A DNA stretch of 64,000 nucleotides from Macrosoma leucophasiata (taxonomy: Eukaryota; Arthropoda; Insecta; Lepidoptera; Hedylidae). Below the pieces are notes generated by a model. That model had not been told where the DNA came from. It made no database searches and worked only from the letters and a program-made list of their open reading frames with translations. A program made the translations under genes and the position numbers. Position 1 is the stretch's first letter. Each line of letters begins with the position of its first letter. Where the stretch lies: contig JAWQUS010000026.1 of assembly GCA_036365455.1 (NCBI GenBank), positions 10,372,001-10,436,000 on the forward strand. The letters run 5' to 3'. Positions 1 through 10,589 of this stretch are shown here, one piece after another.

Positions 1-923
1 TACGTTTTGCGAAGTGAGTTCGCCCACGTCTTCTAATACTAATTATCTTTGAAATTTTGTGTATTCCGTATCGTCAAAGATTTCAGTTCAACATTTTTAT
101 TTAAATATTTTGTTGCTTGACAAACAATTTCAAGTGTAACTTATTATCCTAATGTAAATTGGGCTTAATAGGGTCTAGAATTCAAACGTATGTCACCTTT
201 GATTTGATACCAGTTCTAGCTAAACTCTTAACAAACATCAATGAAACTCTTGATGTTAATTATAAAAAATATAACTTATTTTATAAGTGATATATGAGGA
301 AGTTGACCGAGATTGTGTTTGACGCGAGTCTGATGTAATGTTCCAAAGGTTAACGCGGTGACATTTTTATCACTTGCATCAATAAATATTAATGAGCCAA
401 TATGTTCAATATTAATGAGGACGTAAACTGATTAAAACATCATATATTGATACATTATATTATTGCATATCTCACCAGGCAGGTGTTTCAAACTGGGTTG
501 ATAATAGTTGTATTTCGTCGATCCTTATCGGAATGCCATCTCATGTTGGTCGATTTTCATTATATGGATAGGTACGTCATGGTAGATGATATTCATAACA
601 GAGATCACAGTGTTTTATTCTTTAAGGTGAAATCACATTAAAGAGCTGCGATATTGAATTTTGACGAAGATAAGAGATTAATATAGGAGTCAGGAGACAA
701 AGGATTCCTTGCTTGAATTTCAAAGCAAATCAGATTGATCATTTTGTATTTGTTTTTAAACAAAGTCTTTTGAATTGTCATATTACAAACTACCTACAGT
801 GAATAACTTATAATAGTACCTAATTCAATGGATATATAATCAAATGTACTTACCGGCCTGCTATTTCTGGTATAGGGTATAATAACTAAGACCTCAGGAA
901 TTGCAGGAAACGCATCATTTTTT
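1..923. other. No recognised feature
   Basis: AT-rich sequence. The short open frames here have no codon bias or domain and no splice context. Presumed upstream intron of the lilli-like gene. Confidence 0.5.
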
Positions 924-1055
924 ACTGATAGTAGAGCTAGTAGAGCTCCAGTGACGGAGCTCGCGGGCGTAAGCACCACCGCATTACCGTATATACTCGC
1001 CGCTGAATGGCAGTGTTCAGCACTATCGTGTTCCGATCAGGTGGTAATGTTTGGA
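924..1055 (+). mobile_element. hpSINE, 5' half (split copy)
   Basis: It starts ACTGATAGTAGAGC and carries the family's GAGCTCC/GGAGCTC hairpin and the CACTATCGTGTTCCG block. It stops in GGTGGTAATG. The 3' half of the consensus resumes at 1315, so about 260 bp have been inserted. Confidence 0.8.
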
Positions 1056-1314
1056 ATTCTGCCAAGTGAATAACCTTTATTATGACGACCAAATTCATTC
1101 TTTCTCAGTTTCTTTTGAAATAGGGAAATGGAGGAATTTGTAAATAATTGATGCTTTCCATATTATACATAATTGTTCAGTGTCTATTTAATTTATTATG
1201 TGTTTTTGATTATTATTAGTTGTTATTCACTCTAGGTTAGTTTAAAAAAAATGACGATGTAAAAGTGCTCTCCAGGAGCCTAATTATATGAAATAAATGA
1301 ATAAACCGGAATAA
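1056..1314. other. Unidentified insert within an hpSINE
   Basis: AT-rich sequence that interrupts the hpSINE and ends in an A-rich stretch (AAATAAATGAATAAA, around 1290-1312). The A-rich end suggests a short LINE or SINE 3' tail. No coding capacity was seen. Confidence 0.4.
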
Positions 1315-1478
1315 ACCTGTAATTTCCGGCACAGAGGCATAAAACCTTAGGCCTCAGGAGTGGTAACGCATCTGCATTTCGACCTTGGTCTTTGTGTAAG
1401 TGTCTATGGGCTGCAGTCATCACTTAACATCAATGTGAACTGCATGCTTGTTTGCCACGTCCATTAAATAAAAAAGGT
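1315..1478 (+). mobile_element. hpSINE, 3' half (split copy)
   Basis: It runs from CTGTAATTTCCGGCACAGAGG through CTGCAGTCATCACTTAACAT to CCATTAAATAAAAAA. It continues the copy begun at 924. Confidence 0.8.
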
Positions 1479-1942
1479 ATTGATTTTTCTCTAAATATTT
1501 TAATTTTTAGGTAGATGTCTTAGGCTATAGTACCTGTTATATATATTCTCTTACCACAACTATGGACTGCAACCACTTTCATAACATAAAAGATATACAG
1601 AAGTTAATTTATGTCCAAACGATTGCAGCGAGTGACGTGTAGATCTCAAAACATCTGCAACGGCACATCACACGCAGGCGCGTCATCCCATCACAAATAC
1701 ACTCGCTCTATGCTCTCAGACAGGTAAAAGATCGGACGTAAACACGACCAGCCTTGGTGGACCGCTGCCCTTGTTTCCAATTCGGATCTATCTTTAAGTC
1801 GTGAGTCGCGATTGAGTCGTTCCATCATAGCTCCCGAAATAGAACTGTACGTGCACTCCACTGGCGCGGCGATGGCGATTCCCCATGTGAATCACGGGTG
1901 ACAAATGCTTTGGTCTAGAAGGTGTTAGGACTTTCTTTTAAC

Positions 1943-2230
1943 ATTTTTATTTCATGTAATGGTAGTGCCAAACAAGCATGCAGTTCACATTCATGTTAAG
2001 TGATGACTGCAGCCTATGACACCCACACAATGACCAGAGGTCAAAATGCAGATGCGTTGCCACTCCTGATGCCTAAGGTGTTATGCCTCTGTGCCAGAAA
2101 TTACAGGGCCGTACATTACCACCTGACCGTAACACGATAGTGCTGAACATTACCATTCAGCGGCAAGTATATTAGGTAATGCGGTGGTGCCTAAGCCCGC
2201 GAGCTCCGTCACTGGAGCTCTACCACCAGT
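1943..2230 (-). mobile_element. hpSINE, full length, young class
   Basis: Complete copy on the minus strand. The 5' hairpin is at the high-coordinate end (GAGCTCCGTCACTGGAGCTC, then TACCACCAGT ending 2230), and the A-rich tail lies at about 1943-1955. Confidence 0.9.
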
Positions 2231-2354
2231 AAAACTTCTTGCCCGTCGATCGCGTTTTTTATGTCATGAAATGGCAATCGAGTATAAGACCACATTGATG
2301 TTAAGTGAATCCTATAGTCTATTAACATGTACATAAAAACCGAATAATTGCGAA

Positions 2355-2491
2355 ATCACTCCAGTACACTACCGACTGAGCGGAATACGATAGCGCTGAA
2401 CACTATCATTTAGCGGCAGTTAGTAGTTAGGTAATGCAGTGGTGCCTACGGCCACGAGCAACTGACAAGTCACTGGAGCTCTACTACCAGT
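2355..2491 (-). mobile_element. hpSINE, 5' fragment
   Basis: Only the hairpin half is present (ACTATCATTTAGCGGCAG to GGAGCTCTACTACCAGT). It is diverged. Confidence 0.75.
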
Positions 2492-2523
2492 AACGTTTTT
2501 AGAAGATGATTTTTTATTTATTA

Positions 2524-2767
2524 CTAGCTGACCCGGCAAACTTTGTATTGCCTAAAAATGATAGATACGGACTATTTGTATGGGAAAATGAAATTGTGTT
2601 TTTTACTATTCCTCTTCAATTTCTTCATATTTTCTTACTTATTAAACCTTCCCTGGACTTCCAAAAATAATTAAAGACCAAAATTTGTCAAATCAGTCCA
2701 GCCGTTCTCGAGTTTTAGCGAGACTTACGAACAGCAATCGATTTTTATATATGTATGTATAGATAGA
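2524..2767 (+). mobile_element. RTE-like LINE 3' tail, family 1
   Basis: It begins CTAGCTGACCCGGCAAACTT, contains CAGCCGTTCTCGAGTTTTAG, and ends in GATTTTTATATATGTATG repeats. The same arrangement occurs at 5379-5631 (minus) and 39201-39450 (plus). This is a non-coding 3' end of a non-LTR element. Assignment to RTE rests on remembered similarity. Confidence 0.7.
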
Positions 2768-2979
2768 TTTGATATTTATTAGTAACAATAACATAACTAG
2801 TAAGTGTAAGTTACGCTAGTAACTTATACTTTTAAGTGTAAGTTACGTTAGTAACTTATACTTTTTATGTCATAAAAGAGGCATCCAATCACATAGTTTA
2901 CATTTATTATGGTTAGTGAACAGATACTGTATATGCTGTGCCTTTTATATATAAACTTCTACATAAAATAATTAATTTA

Positions 2980-3078
2980 AATGCAGATGTGTTCCCACTC
3001 CTAAGGCATAAACTGTTGGGCCTCCGGACAAGAATGAGGTGCCTACGCCCCTGAGATCTCTCACTGGAAGACCACTAG
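2980..3078 (-). mobile_element. hpSINE, decayed fragment
   Basis: Patches such as ATGCAGATGTGTTCCCACTCC and GAGGTGCCTACGCCC match the consensus with an internal deletion. Confidence 0.55.
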
Positions 3079-3505
3079 CCTGATTGAGACTTTCTTAAAA
3101 ATGATCGACATTGTATTAGTAACCTACACACGCCATTTCCGGCATCCAAATTTCTCTTTAGATCTATCTTATAACACTAAAATGTAGTTATATCTATTTT
3201 TGTTTAGGAATAGTCCATTTGTCTATATTTTGTAGTAATTAGCGGAAGATTGAACGCGGTGAAGAACTGGTGCCAACGATTTAAAAAACAATTTGGAATC
3301 TGTTGAAAAATATTTACCAGACGTCTGACAGACGTACAATTCTATTGCTATTTTTCATTGCTTTGTGGTTGCTTGAAGGAAACGAAAACGAATGGCGGGT
3401 TGTTAGAGAAAAAAATGCAGTAACCGGACGAGTCACACTGTATTAAGATGAAAATTATTACGAGACGCAATAAAGAGTGTTATGTAATACAATTTATTTG
3501 CTGAA

Positions 3506-3814
3506 TCTATACAAATAAATAAAATTGGAGTGTCGGTTTGTAATATAAAAATAACAGCTTTTTACTAAATGCATATGTATGTATACACGGTACATGTACC
3601 AAGACAACCAACATTTTTTTTCTGTCTGTCTGTTTGGCGGGGCTAATCTTGGGAACGGCTGGACCGATTTTGACGGGACTTCCACTAACAGATAGCTGAT
3701 GTAATAAGGAGTAACTTAGGCTACTTTTATACTAGCTGCGCCTACGACTTCGTCCGGGTAGATACTGAACAATCATAGATTCTCACGCGGGCGAAGTCGC
3801 GGGCACAGCTAGTC
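3506..3814 (-). mobile_element. RTE-like LINE 3' tail, family 2
   Basis: On the minus strand it starts at AGCTGTGCCCGCGACTTCG, contains GTCCAGCCGTTCCCAAGAT, and ends in TTTATTTATTTG. A second copy is at 42544-42833. The 62-codon open frame inside is not a gene. Confidence 0.7.
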
Positions 3815-4898
3815 TCTGAATAAATTTATAGTTTCTTAAAAAAAATATTTGCTTTTAAAATCTCAGATGGAAATAAAACTAATTTTCGGATATGTCTCGC
3901 CTACATATATTACACTAAAATGATTATTAAAAATCAAACCCGACGTTTCGGTCGTTTTTCAGTAATCAGTCTAATGGCGTTCTATTTGTGGCCTTTGAGA
4001 ATTTAAATGGCTTACGTTGAAATAAATAAATGAGCTCGTTGCATTTGATTGATTTTATTCTTCCTGTACCGATAAATTAACAGATTGAAGGGCTCCTTAG
4101 AATTCAAAGATTTACAGTACATCTGCATTGATAGCTCAAATTCTTATATATTTATCTATAGGCAGTAGTAGTGTGTAGTAGAATTCAATTTGGTACCATC
4201 TATAAACAAATGAAGGTATAGGTACTTGTTAACACTTTTATTGCTTAAAAAAAATTCGTGCTGTGTAAATAACAAAATTTCGCACGGGTCAAATGAAAAC
4301 AACACTATCGACACGCTTTATGCTTATATGAAACGAAATGCAAGCCCATATAGTCAGTGAATAAGGATGCTAACAATGACATCGATGTAATACATATCGA
4401 TGTTTCGGAAATTAATATCGAAAAATTCATTAAACGCATTGCAGTATCGACCTGTCAATGTTTTTAGGATATGTATTAAAACAACAATTATTTTGTATAT
4501 ATCTACATCTACATCTACATCTACATCAACATCTACATACTTTTTTGATTATGATTTAGACACTCAGTAATTATTGTTATTATATGTTTGTATCTTCTCG
4601 AAAACATCGGTCACCTTACGGGGAAGCGGTGTCTTATATGTGACTGGGCCTTCACGGTGAACTTAGTATTGTCTTAGTTGTATGTGATATATTCTGTTTG
4701 TCCTATTTGCATGCCCTGAAAGGTTCGTATAAGAATAGGTCATAATATTTAAGTACCTACTTACAAAAATCGGTCCACCTGAGTCGAGTACTACCACAAA
4801 CACGATACGTACCTAACACAAGATGATTATATTGGTATTAGATTATTATCAATTTTCTATTTTTAATCGCCAAATCGAAGTTTAATAAGGAACATCGA
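3815..4898. other. No recognised gene; short repeats only
   Basis: It holds an ATCGAT-containing inverted repeat (ACATCGAT...ATCGATGT, 4380-4404) and an (ATCTAC)n microsatellite at about 4500-4538. The rest is unassigned AT-rich sequence. Confidence 0.5.
4500..4538. repeat. (ATCTAC)n microsatellite
   Basis: Six hexamer units with one interruption (ATCAAC). Confidence 0.9.
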
Positions 4899-5165
4899 CT
4901 AATCTTTGGTATTGGCATCCCTATCGATGAGGCGGGCGTAGCGTCGGTTGTCGGCACGGATGGCATTGAACGGCTTTATTTAGGCCACGATGCGCGCGCG
5001 CACGCCCTTGTTACACCTACTGTCGTACGCATTATAGAACGTTACGGACACAACATAAATCAGATTGTGCGTGGCAGCTCCTTTAAGTCTTTCTCGACAC
5101 ATGACGAGTTGTTTATACGAAATATAGGAGCCACTTTCCACTGGAAATGAGAAAATATCTCGCAA
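4899..5165 (-). pseudogene. Degenerate coding-like segment, unassigned
   Basis: On the minus strand 5165-4980 is open for 61 codons, with GC-richer codons than its surroundings (CRERLKGAATHNLIYVVSVT, then CNKGVRARIVA), and ends in TAA. The same frame continues for 26 more codons to a TAG at 4901-4899 (KPFNAIRADNRRYARLIDRD). The run of coding-like residues across a single in-frame stop suggests a decayed gene or transposon ORF. I do not recognise the family. No splice sites or poly-A tail were seen. It could be chance. Confidence 0.3.
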
Positions 5166-5378
5166 ATCAAAGGATTACAAGATATCATTTATAAACTAAG
5201 TATGCTTATTCATAAACTATATGCTAATACTATGTATGCTTGTATTGTGACATTTAATAACAAAATTAAATGTTCGACCATGGTAAGGAGTAGTCTTCAC
5301 GTGTCATCATAGGCACCACATAATGTGATTTTGCATGACACTTAGACGTAAGTCAGTGTGCTATTGTAAAACAGATAA

Positions 5379-5631
5379 TCTATATATATAAAAATCAATT
5401 GCTGTTCGTTAGTCTCGCTAAAGCTCGAGAACGGCTGGACCGATTTGGCTAATTTTGGTTTTGATCAATTTTTGGCAGTCCAGGGAAGGTTTAAAAGGTA
5501 AGAAAATATGAAGAAATTGAAGGCAAATAGTAAAAACCACAATTTTATTTTTTCATATAAATAGCGTATCTATCAAACCTTTGACACATTATTTCATTCT
5601 GAGGCAATACGAAGTTTGCCGGGGCAGCTAA
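5379..5631 (-). mobile_element. RTE-like LINE 3' tail, family 1
   Basis: Reverse copy of the 2524 element, from TAGCTGCCCCGGCAAACTT at the high end to the ATATATATAGAT tail at 5379. Confidence 0.7.
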
Positions 5632-6325
5632 TATGATATATAATTCGTCAATTAACTCACTCAAGCGACTCATTGAGAGCGGAACTTGATTGACTCATAA
5701 ATTTTCAAACAATAAAATTATTTAGCACCAGCAAACTGAAGGGGTTTTGTAAATCATAATTTTGAAAGGATGAAGAATCGGTGATGAATTACGTTTAATA
5801 AATTATTGTTTTTGTATGAATAGTGAAAAGTAGTCGTTTTTTTAATCATTCTTATTTGTGAATAGACAACAAAATCTTGAATATGGTCCTAGTTTCAAGA
5901 CCTGAAAGGACAATCTGATCATACTTACCATAATATTTGTATCATAATAAAAGCTAATAAACAGTTCACATATCACGAATTTTCAAATCAATTCAGCAAT
6001 ATTTGTATGTGTGAATGAAATAGAGTTAATCCTCAACGCTCGTGTTTCACATCATCCCGTTCTCACTTAAGCTTCTTAGTAGCGCAACTCATTAAAATCC
6101 CACCAGTAGTACATTTTCCTGAAGTTTATTATGCTAGATTTTGCCGGTGAATAGCTATCCCACCTTACCCACCTTTATTTCCGTGTCGCCGGTCGCAGGC
6201 GGCGGACAGGTGAAAGTGGAACAAACCTGCACATGATTTTTGTGGATTTAAAGAGATTATTATTTGAGATTGCAAATACAGCATCCTTAAATTGTTTTTG
6301 AACTTGTCGATATCGCATCCACATT
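5632..6325. other. No recognised feature
   Basis: Unassigned AT-rich sequence with a small GC-richer patch at 6170-6215. No frame or repeat could be supported. Confidence 0.45.
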
Positions 6326-6786
6326 ATTTTTTCTATGTAATGGAAGTGGCAAACAATGCATGCAGTTCACATTGATGTTAAGTGATGACTGCAGCCTATA
6401 AACACCCACACGAAGACCAAGGTCAAAATGCAGATGCGTTACTCCTGAGGCCTAAGGTGTTATGCCTTTGTGCCGGAAATTACAAGGCCATATGTTAGGG
6501 TCCTACTGGAACGTTTAAATGAAAGCGTGGACTGTAAACAAGATGCTGGTTTATTTACCCGCTGAGATATTGAGTTACAAGTTTTACAACACGCGTTATT
6601 GTTCGAGTTCTTGTTGAGTGATGCAGGACAGTAGGGCGTGCGTCCGTCGCATTTAACTCTCTACACCATGCATTACCACCTGACTGGAACACGATAGTGC
6701 AGAACACTGCCATTTAGCGTCAAGTATATTAGGTAATGCGGTGGTGCCTACGCCCGCGAGTTCTGTCACTGGAGCTCTACCACAGT
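6326..6786 (-). mobile_element. hpSINE, full length, carrying an insert
   Basis: The 3' half is at 6326-6493 and the 5' hairpin half at about 6664-6786 (GAGCTCTACCACAGT). Between them ~170 bp of unrelated sequence splits the element at GGCC|ATGCATTACC. CCAT occurs at both junctions and may be a short target duplication. Confidence 0.8.
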
Positions 6787-6829
6787 AAAAATATAGTATA
6801 TTCTTAGGAAACAGTGTAATTGCACTTTA

Positions 6830-7062
6830 GCGATGGTAGTAGAGTTCCAGTATCGACACTCGGGATGTAGTTACCATCGCATTACTTAATCTACATGCCG
6901 CCAGCACTATCGTATTTAGGTCAGTCGGTAATGTGTGACCCTTACTTGTGTGGACACAGAGCCACTTCAACTTAGGCCTTAGGTGTCAAACGTGATATAT
7001 TATATATATATGCATTTCATTTTGACTTCTGGTTTTTGTGTAGACGGACATCCACTTACCAC
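6830..7062 (+). mobile_element. hpSINE, old copy
   Basis: A diverged copy: GGTAGTAGAGTTCCAGTATCG, GCACTATCGTATTTAGGTCAG, ATTTTGACTTCTGGTTTTTG. It belongs to the older class with CTCTGGTTTTTGTGTAGA. Confidence 0.6.
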
Positions 7063-7740
7063 CCAGTGATATGAAAAATATATTTAAAAAAACATGCATA
7101 ATCCCAAGTTGTATTTATGGAAGTAGCTCCTTTTGTCCGTCTGCTTTTGTGGCTTTACCGCAGAACAGATGTAAATGCAATATGGTCTTTTGAGTGCAAA
7201 GCTGCAGATGGTCTCTTTTACAACTATTTTAGCACCATGAGATAAAAAAATAAGTATTACTTTATGACAAATAAAGCCACATTGAAACATTTTGTCTATC
7301 CGAAGTCTAAACATATTATTATTATAATGAAACTATAACTGGACTATGTTTGTACATACACATATACATATATTATATTGTTTCTCTCTATTTGAAGTCC
7401 GGAAATTACGAACTCTTCCTAAGTTTGTAAGGTGTTCCAGACTTTCGTCATAGTCAGATGACTATGAGGTAGTTGAGATTAGCCATCCCACACTACTCAA
7501 ATTTGGAAAGAAGTCAATCTTGACTAAGCAGCACAGCAGAGCAAGTTAGGAACATTTTGCTCAGAAATTTTTAGTCTTCAGTCTCATAGAGAGCCTACTT
7601 TTAGACGAAAAAACCCTGCTCTAATACCAGTAGCATTATATTTCAAGTATGTTTCCTCTGAAGTATGTTCTATAGACTGCAGTGTAAAATTGCCTTCAAT
7701 ATGAATCTCGTTTGCCATTTTTATGACTTAAGAAAGAAAA
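7063..7740. other. No recognised feature
   Basis: The only long frame (7084-7314, minus) has no domain and AT-driven composition. Presumed intron just upstream of the exon at 7785. Confidence 0.5.
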
Positions 7741-7784
7741 TAACATTAGGGCCATGTTTCTGACTCGCCCGTTTCTTGTACCAG

Positions 7785-7917
7785 GTGACAGGCAACAGGG
7801 ACCGGGTCAGCCAGCAGATCCAGATCAAGCTCGGGGATTACCACCTCGCGCAGACGCTCCTCGACGACCCCAGCAAGTCCATCGGGATATGCGCCGAGCC
7901 CGCCAGCCCCGCACCCT
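7785..7917 (+). CDS. lilli: Internal exon of an AF4/FMR2-family (Lilliputian-like) gene, N-terminal homology region
   Basis: AFF/Lilliputian proteins are nuclear scaffolds of the super elongation complex, joining P-TEFb, ELL and YEATS partners. The 133-bp exon is far richer in GC than its flanks. It follows a pyrimidine-rich stretch ending in CCAG (7781-7784) and is followed by a consensus donor GTGAGT (7918-7923). In phase 0 it encodes 44 residues beginning VTGNRDRVSQQIQIKLGDY, then LAQTLLDDPSKSIGI and EPASPAP. The pattern V-T-x(4)-D-x-(V/L)-S-x-x-I-Q-x-x-L-G-(N/D)-Y-x(4)-L-L is the segment that in vertebrate AFF4 lies in the P-TEFb/cyclin T1-binding N-terminus. The exon ends after the first base of a codon (phase 1). 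An acceptor 7 nt further in (ACAG, ending 7791) is possible but would remove the conserved V-T. Upstream exons lie outside the window. Seen: splice sites, frame, motif. Inferred: gene identity. Confidence 0.78.
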
Positions 7918-8414
7918 GTGAGTACATCCATTTATTCAACTACTACAGAAACCAGAGAAAAATTTGTTTTGCGACGGATTAAGACAGGCTACCACAGGAT
8001 AATTGGCGTATTCGCATTTCTTCTATGCTTCGGTGGCCCATGTTCGAACGTCGAATTTTTCTTTGCGACCGGTTTTCTTTCTATTTTTTCTTAATTTCTT
8101 TAAATTTCCTCGCATATTATGTTATGAAAAATAAAGTATGACAATTATGACATCGATTTAGCAGAATTTCAACGACGATCATAAAGATATTATAAAAATA
8201 ATGTCCCAGCTTCCATGGTCAACCAAGAAAGTATATCGCAAAAACATAAGAAATAATTGCATGAAATCTACGTTTGATCGTTACTTAGAAGTTCCCTTGT
8301 GTCTTTGAAACGTGGAAATAATTTCAAAGATAATTTGGCTGATGGATTGAGTGACAGAAGTGACTGACAGGCAACGTCATTACGTTATTTACGTCATATC
8401 ATTTTTTTTAATTG

Positions 8415-8610
8415 TATGCCATCGCCTGTTATGCATATTGCCAGTGTCAAGGAAAACGATATTTCCTATTCGTATTAACTATTAAGCAACGTAAAAGTCA
8501 GAGTCAGTCAGTCAATTTATCAGTCCGTCAGTCAGAGTCACAGTAATTCGAGTAAAGCGATGGCTGCCAGAACATTTACAATGAAGTTTTCGAGGCAACC
8601 CGAAAAAACC
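8415..8610 (+). repeat. Dispersed ~190-bp repeat with GTCA microsatellite, copy 1
   Basis: It shares GCATATTGCCAGTGTCAAG, the GTCAGTCAGTC run, AATTCGAGTAAAGCGATGGC and CCAGAACATTTACAAT with 21535-21720 in the same order. No ends resembling a known transposon were seen. Confidence 0.65.
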
Positions 8611-8684
8611 TGTTTATAACTCAAAAATACTCCAAGAAAATGAAATAAAATAAGATCACCTGGTCTTCCTATAAGTTTATATGA

Positions 8685-8802
8685 GGTTACATTCCGAGCC
8701 ACACGACAATGTTGCGGCAGCAACGTAATAGAAAATCGAGAAATATGGTGCTGCGGCATCACTGTTGCGTGCAGCGAAGAGTTCGGAATCGTACCTTTAG
8801 CG
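8685..8802. mobile_element. Short MITE related to the piggyBac-type element at 36897
   Basis: GCGGCAGCAACGTAATAGAAAA and GAAATATGGTGCTG correspond to the reverse complement of 36903-37012. The ends (GGTTACATTCCGAG and TTCGGAATCGTACC) form imperfect terminal inverted repeats. Confidence 0.6.
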
Positions 8803-8821
8803 ACCACTATCTACGATTCCG

Positions 8822-8892
8822 TACATAATGCGATAGAATGGTGCATACGGTCTTCGCCCTCGCTCGCCATTGCTAGAATTCTACCACCAGTA
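8822..8892 (-). mobile_element. hpSINE, decayed 5' fragment
   Basis: It ends ATTCTACCACCAGT. Only the hairpin end is recognisable. Confidence 0.5.
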
Positions 8893-9399
8893 CCTACAGA
8901 GTTTTCATTCCATAGGTAGGAAACCAGACACATTGGATTGGCAAAACTCGCCTTAAGAGACTGCGGTCATGACATTTACTCGGTGCTAAAGTTAGTCAGT
9001 GCCAGTGCCAATCAACTTAGTGTAAATTGCATTTTTTTTGGCACTTGTTTTTCATCCTGGTAATTAACAAGAATTAACATCAAGGTTTTTTTTTTGCTGC
9101 TTTGAGTATTGAGTTTAATGTTTGGTCAGTTATTGTGAATGTCACAGTTACAGTAAAAAACGGCTACACGGTAGGTACCTACTGCAAGTTTACAGCGTAA
9201 ATAATATAAAAATATTACTGTGATATTACTATTATTTTAATGATGGTGGCAAAGAAATGTATGTATTGAAATAATCATTGAAATAAAACTATTTTTAATG
9301 ATTTTAATGATCATCATTTTAGTTTAATATACGCGAGATAAATTCGTAAAAATAGTTTTATTTCAATGAGTGTAGCTCGCGAAAACCTAAGAACATATC

Positions 9400-9512
9400 A
9401 TGAAATGTATGTAGTTCACATTGATGACAAGTGAATACAGCAGCCATTAGTCATCTACACAAAAATCGGGAGAAGAAATGCAGATGCGTTTGCACCTCTA
9501 AGCTGTTTCGCC
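9400..9512 (-). mobile_element. hpSINE, old 3' fragment
   Basis: GTAGTTCACATTGATGACAAGTG and ATGCAGATGCG match the 3' half on the minus strand. It abuts a younger plus-strand copy. Confidence 0.6.
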
Positions 9513-9696
9513 TTCAGGTGGTAATGCACGGCCCTGTAATTTCCGGCACAGAGGCATAATACCTTAGGCCTCAGGAGTGGTAACGCATCTGCATTTTGAC
9601 CTTGGTCTTTGTGTGAGTGTCTATAGGCTGCAATCATCACTTAACATCAATGTGAACTGCATGCTTGATTGCCACTTCCATTACATTAAAAAAAAT
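9513..9696 (+). mobile_element. hpSINE, 5'-truncated young copy
   Basis: It starts within the consensus at TTCAGGTGGTAATGCACGG and runs to CCATTACATTAAAAAAAA. With the preceding fragment it forms an inverted pair. Confidence 0.85.
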
Positions 9697-10490
9697 TGCC
9701 TCTTTGATATTTATAACGGGGTCATACATGCTGAATTCACACTTTAACATGTTCTTATAAATATATCTAATTTACTCACTAATTAATAATAACATAAAAT
9801 ATTCAGTTACTCATACCACAGATAGGCTTTACCTATCTGGTAAAAGTAAATTCCGAGAGCTTAGGATTATTTATTCAAATAATATCCATGTGGTTAACCT
9901 TTAAAGAGGTCCATATTCAAATTTACCGAAGTAATTACACGGCGGACATAAATCCATTAGCCGCAGAGGAAAGCAAATGGTCTAGATTTAGTTTAGATTA
10001 ACTCTAACTTATTTGAGAATCCCCAAGATTGCTCGGACCCTTTTCGAATTTATACATGTAACTAAATTTGAAAACAAACTCTAAGCAAAATAATGTTCAC
10101 CTGAATACGTTTGCGAGATGTCGAGCTAAAAACGAACTTTTGTCTTTTGTGATAAAGTCGAAAACGAACTTTGGTGTATCGAAAATTAAATTCATTTTAC
10201 AATAACCGAATTTAGTACTTAGGCTCCGTCGTTCCTGTTTTAGATTTGATATGTCCCTATTACGTTTTATCACGGCTGGCAGCGGACATACCGGCCTCAA
10301 AGGGCTCAAAGATTCCCCAACTCGTTCGAGTAGAAATTCGATTTAATTTAGTACAAAGTTCGCGGGGTTCTGGTCTAGTCACGTAGAGGCCTCCGAGATG
10401 ACGTTATCCTACGATTGTTCCCGATAGGCGAGTTTGTCTTTGCTATAGACATAGATACATCAATTCGGCTTTGATTTGACGTTTTTATTG
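9697..10490. other. No recognised feature
   Basis: Unassigned intronic sequence. A minus-strand frame at 10097-10309 shows no family resemblance. Confidence 0.45.
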
Positions 10491-10496
10491 GCGTCG

Positions 10497-10585
10497 TTAA
10501 TGTGGCGACGAATCTGCATTTTGACCATCGGGTTTTGTGTAGATGTCAATAAGCTCCAATATTAATTTACCATCAATGTGAACTG
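10497..10585 (+). mobile_element. hpSINE, old 3' fragment
   Basis: CGAATCTGCATTTTGACCAT, GGTTTTGTGTAGATGTC and ATCAATGTGAACTG match the older subclass. Confidence 0.6.
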
Positions 10586-10589
10586 ACGT

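Noticed and set aside
7746..7931. 61-codon minus-strand frame over the first exon
   Set aside because: Shadow of the plus-strand exon. Splice signals and the AFF motif are on plus.
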